Positions 5,495-6,456 of a DNA stretch of 6,456 nt are shown here, one piece after another. Within the stretch, counting starts at the first letter, position 1. Each line of letters starts with the position of its first letter. The notes below the pieces were generated by a model. The model was not told the origin of the DNA and ran no database searches. It saw only the letters and a list, made by a program, of their open reading frames with translations. The translations under genes and the position numbers were made by a program. The stretch covers positions 1 through 6,456 of the forward strand of contig JAJYJE010000059.1 in the NCBI GenBank assembly GCA_021789715.1, written 5' to 3'. The DNA is from a bacterium (GTDB lineage: Bacteria > Patescibacteriota > Doudnabacteria > UBA920).

Positions 5495-6415
5495 CTACTT
5501 CCCTAAAATTTTTTTAGCCTGCTTTGTCACAAACTTGCGCAGCCGTTCATTCCTAAGTAAATATTTCTTAATGCCCGCTACCAGCGCCTGAGCGGCCCAA
5601 CTCCGAAAAAATTTAAATCTAACCTTCCACGCGGAATAAGGAATCCGGTATAATTCTAAAAGCCATAACAATGTGTCTTGTGTTTGCCGCACGCGTTTGG
5701 AAATCGATTCCAAACCGGGAAATGTATCCCAGCGCAAATTATCGGCCCGGACTTTTAGAACCGGTTTTGCCGCCTCCAGGCTCGGCAGTTGCCGGAACGC
5801 GGCCAGGATCACAAATAAGTGGATCGCCTGCGTGCCGATATACTTTTCTTTCTGGTCATAATCCCGCCAAACCCGGCGGTCGAACAGCTGGCATGACATG
5901 CCGCCAAAGTATCCGGTCATATCGTCATAATTGCCGATATCGCAAACTAACTCCCGAAGCGTGGCGAAACGCTTATTTTCCGAAAGATGCAAATTCGGCT
6001 GGCTAAGCGCCGGAAAATTAAGCTCATGATCATAACCCCAGCAATTTAATAAAAAATAAGAGCAGCCGGATTTTTCAATTAGGCCAAGCACGTGCGGCAA
6101 AGCGTCGTCGAACAGCGCGTCATCGTCGCCAAGCAGCCAGCAAAACCGCCCCTTGGCCGCCGCGACAACTTGCAAAACATTCCGGTCAAAACCGATATTT
6201 TCTAAATTACGGAGTATGGTAATATTACCAAATTGTTCAAACTGTTTCAGTACAGCCGCGGTTTGATCGGCGCTGCCGTTATCGGAAACCACAATTTCCA
6301 CACGGTCCTTTACTCGAGGATCCTTGAACTGATCGGTAATGCTTGCCAGGCATTGGCGCAAGCAGTCTGCCCGGTTATAAGTCGGAATACAAATGCTTAA
6401 AAGCGGCTGCGGCAT
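5495..6415 (-). CDS. Family 2 glycosyltransferase, GDDD type (RfbV/abequosyltransferase-like)
   Basis: The 306-residue protein begins LLSICIPTYNRADCLRQCL (5-23), then EIVVSDNGSADQTAAVL (40-56) with the donor-binding aspartates, and ILRNLENIGFDRNVLQVV (67-84). CWLLGDDDALF (92-102) is the metal-binding site. The SDNGS, NIGFDRN and WLLGDDD combination marks a GT2 subgroup often labelled RfbV or abequosyltransferase. The middle part (about 160-200: YDDMTGYFGGMSCQLFDR and HLFVILAAF) fits the acceptor side, and the last 50 residues are strongly basic (KYLLRNERLRKFVTKQAKK), suitable for lying on the membrane. No membrane span is present. The start is ATG, with only a weak GGA upstream. Its neighbour is the RfbJ-like SDR, 26 bp downstream. 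Fold and family are secure; the sugar is inferred only from the subgroup label and the neighbour. Confidence 0.92.
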   Translation of the reverse strand: MPQPLLSICIPTYNRADCLRQCLASITDQFKDPRVKDRVEIVVSDNGSADQTAAVLKQFEQFGNITILRNLENIGFDRNVLQVVAAAKGRFCWLLGDDDALFDDALPHVLGLIEKSGCSYFLLNCWGYDHELNFPALSQPNLHLSENKRFATLRELVCDIGNYDDMTGYFGGMSCQLFDRRVWRDYDQKEKYIGTQAIHLFVILAAFRQLPSLEAAKPVLKVRADNLRWDTFPGLESISKRVRQTQDTLLWLLELYRIPYSAWKVRFKFFRSWAAQALVAGIKKYLLRNERLRKFVTKQAKKILGK

Positions 6416-6425
6416 GATTCCGGTT

Positions 6426-6456
6426 TTAAAATTGACTCAAAAATTCCTCAAAACAG
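6426..6456 (-). CDS. Possible C-terminal end of an upstream gene (fragment)
   Basis: One minus-strand frame reads CFEEFLSQF and then TAA, ending 10 bp before the GT2 start. The spacing is typical of this operon and the residues look like a protein end. The fragment is nine codons, and the other two frames also close within it (TGA), so it could be non-coding leader. No family can be assigned. Confidence 0.3.
   Translation of the reverse strand, partial: CFEEFLSQF

Noticed and set aside
1..6456. CRISPR array, tRNA, rRNA or transposase
   Set aside because: I found no regularly spaced repeats, no cloverleaf or rRNA segments, and no transposase or integrase motif on either strand.

Overview
The window is a stretch of a polysaccharide (surface glycan) biosynthesis cluster, with every supported gene on the minus strand, so transcription reads from right to left. 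In that order it holds a family 2 glycosyltransferase (5495-6415), an extended SDR resembling the CDP-abequose synthase RfbJ (4551-5468), a WaaE-like family 2 glycosyltransferase (3692-4546), a GT-B/family 4-like glycosyltransferase (2667-3695), a third family 2 glycosyltransferase (1883-2650), a decayed four-helix-bundle protein gene between inverted AT-rich repeats (1627-1891), a polyprenyl glycosylphosphotransferase (302-1606), and the N-terminal third or so of a LOG-family nucleoside-monophosphate phosphoribohydrolase that runs off the left edge (1-287). A few codons of a possible further gene lie at the right edge.

Spacing from the first glycosyltransferase to the third is tight (26, 4, -4 and 16 bp), which suggests one operon. 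The glycosylphosphotransferase would start the glycan by placing a sugar-1-phosphate on undecaprenyl phosphate in the cytoplasmic membrane. The four cytoplasmic glycosyltransferases would extend it, and the SDR would make one of the nucleotide sugars. No flippase, polymerase or ligase gene lies in the window, so the export route cannot be read here.

Two features do not belong to the glycan pathway. One is a 30-bp GC-rich double palindrome inserted in frame in the third GT2 gene; it codes for ten small or polar residues in what is normally a short loop. The other is the 276-bp gap before the glycosylphosphotransferase. It holds a four-helix-bundle (23S rRNA intervening-sequence protein family) gene that lost its middle and its reading frame, bracketed by a 21-bp imperfect inverted repeat, so it looks like the relic of an inserted element.

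Organism: weak or absent Shine-Dalgarno sites before several genes, mixed AT-rich and GC-rich composition, GC-rich palindromes of the form TCCGCC-N3-GGCGGA, and AT-rich repeats beside four-helix-bundle genes together recall Patescibacteria (Candidate Phyla Radiation, Parcubacteria-like). This is inference from style; the window has no rRNA or marker gene.
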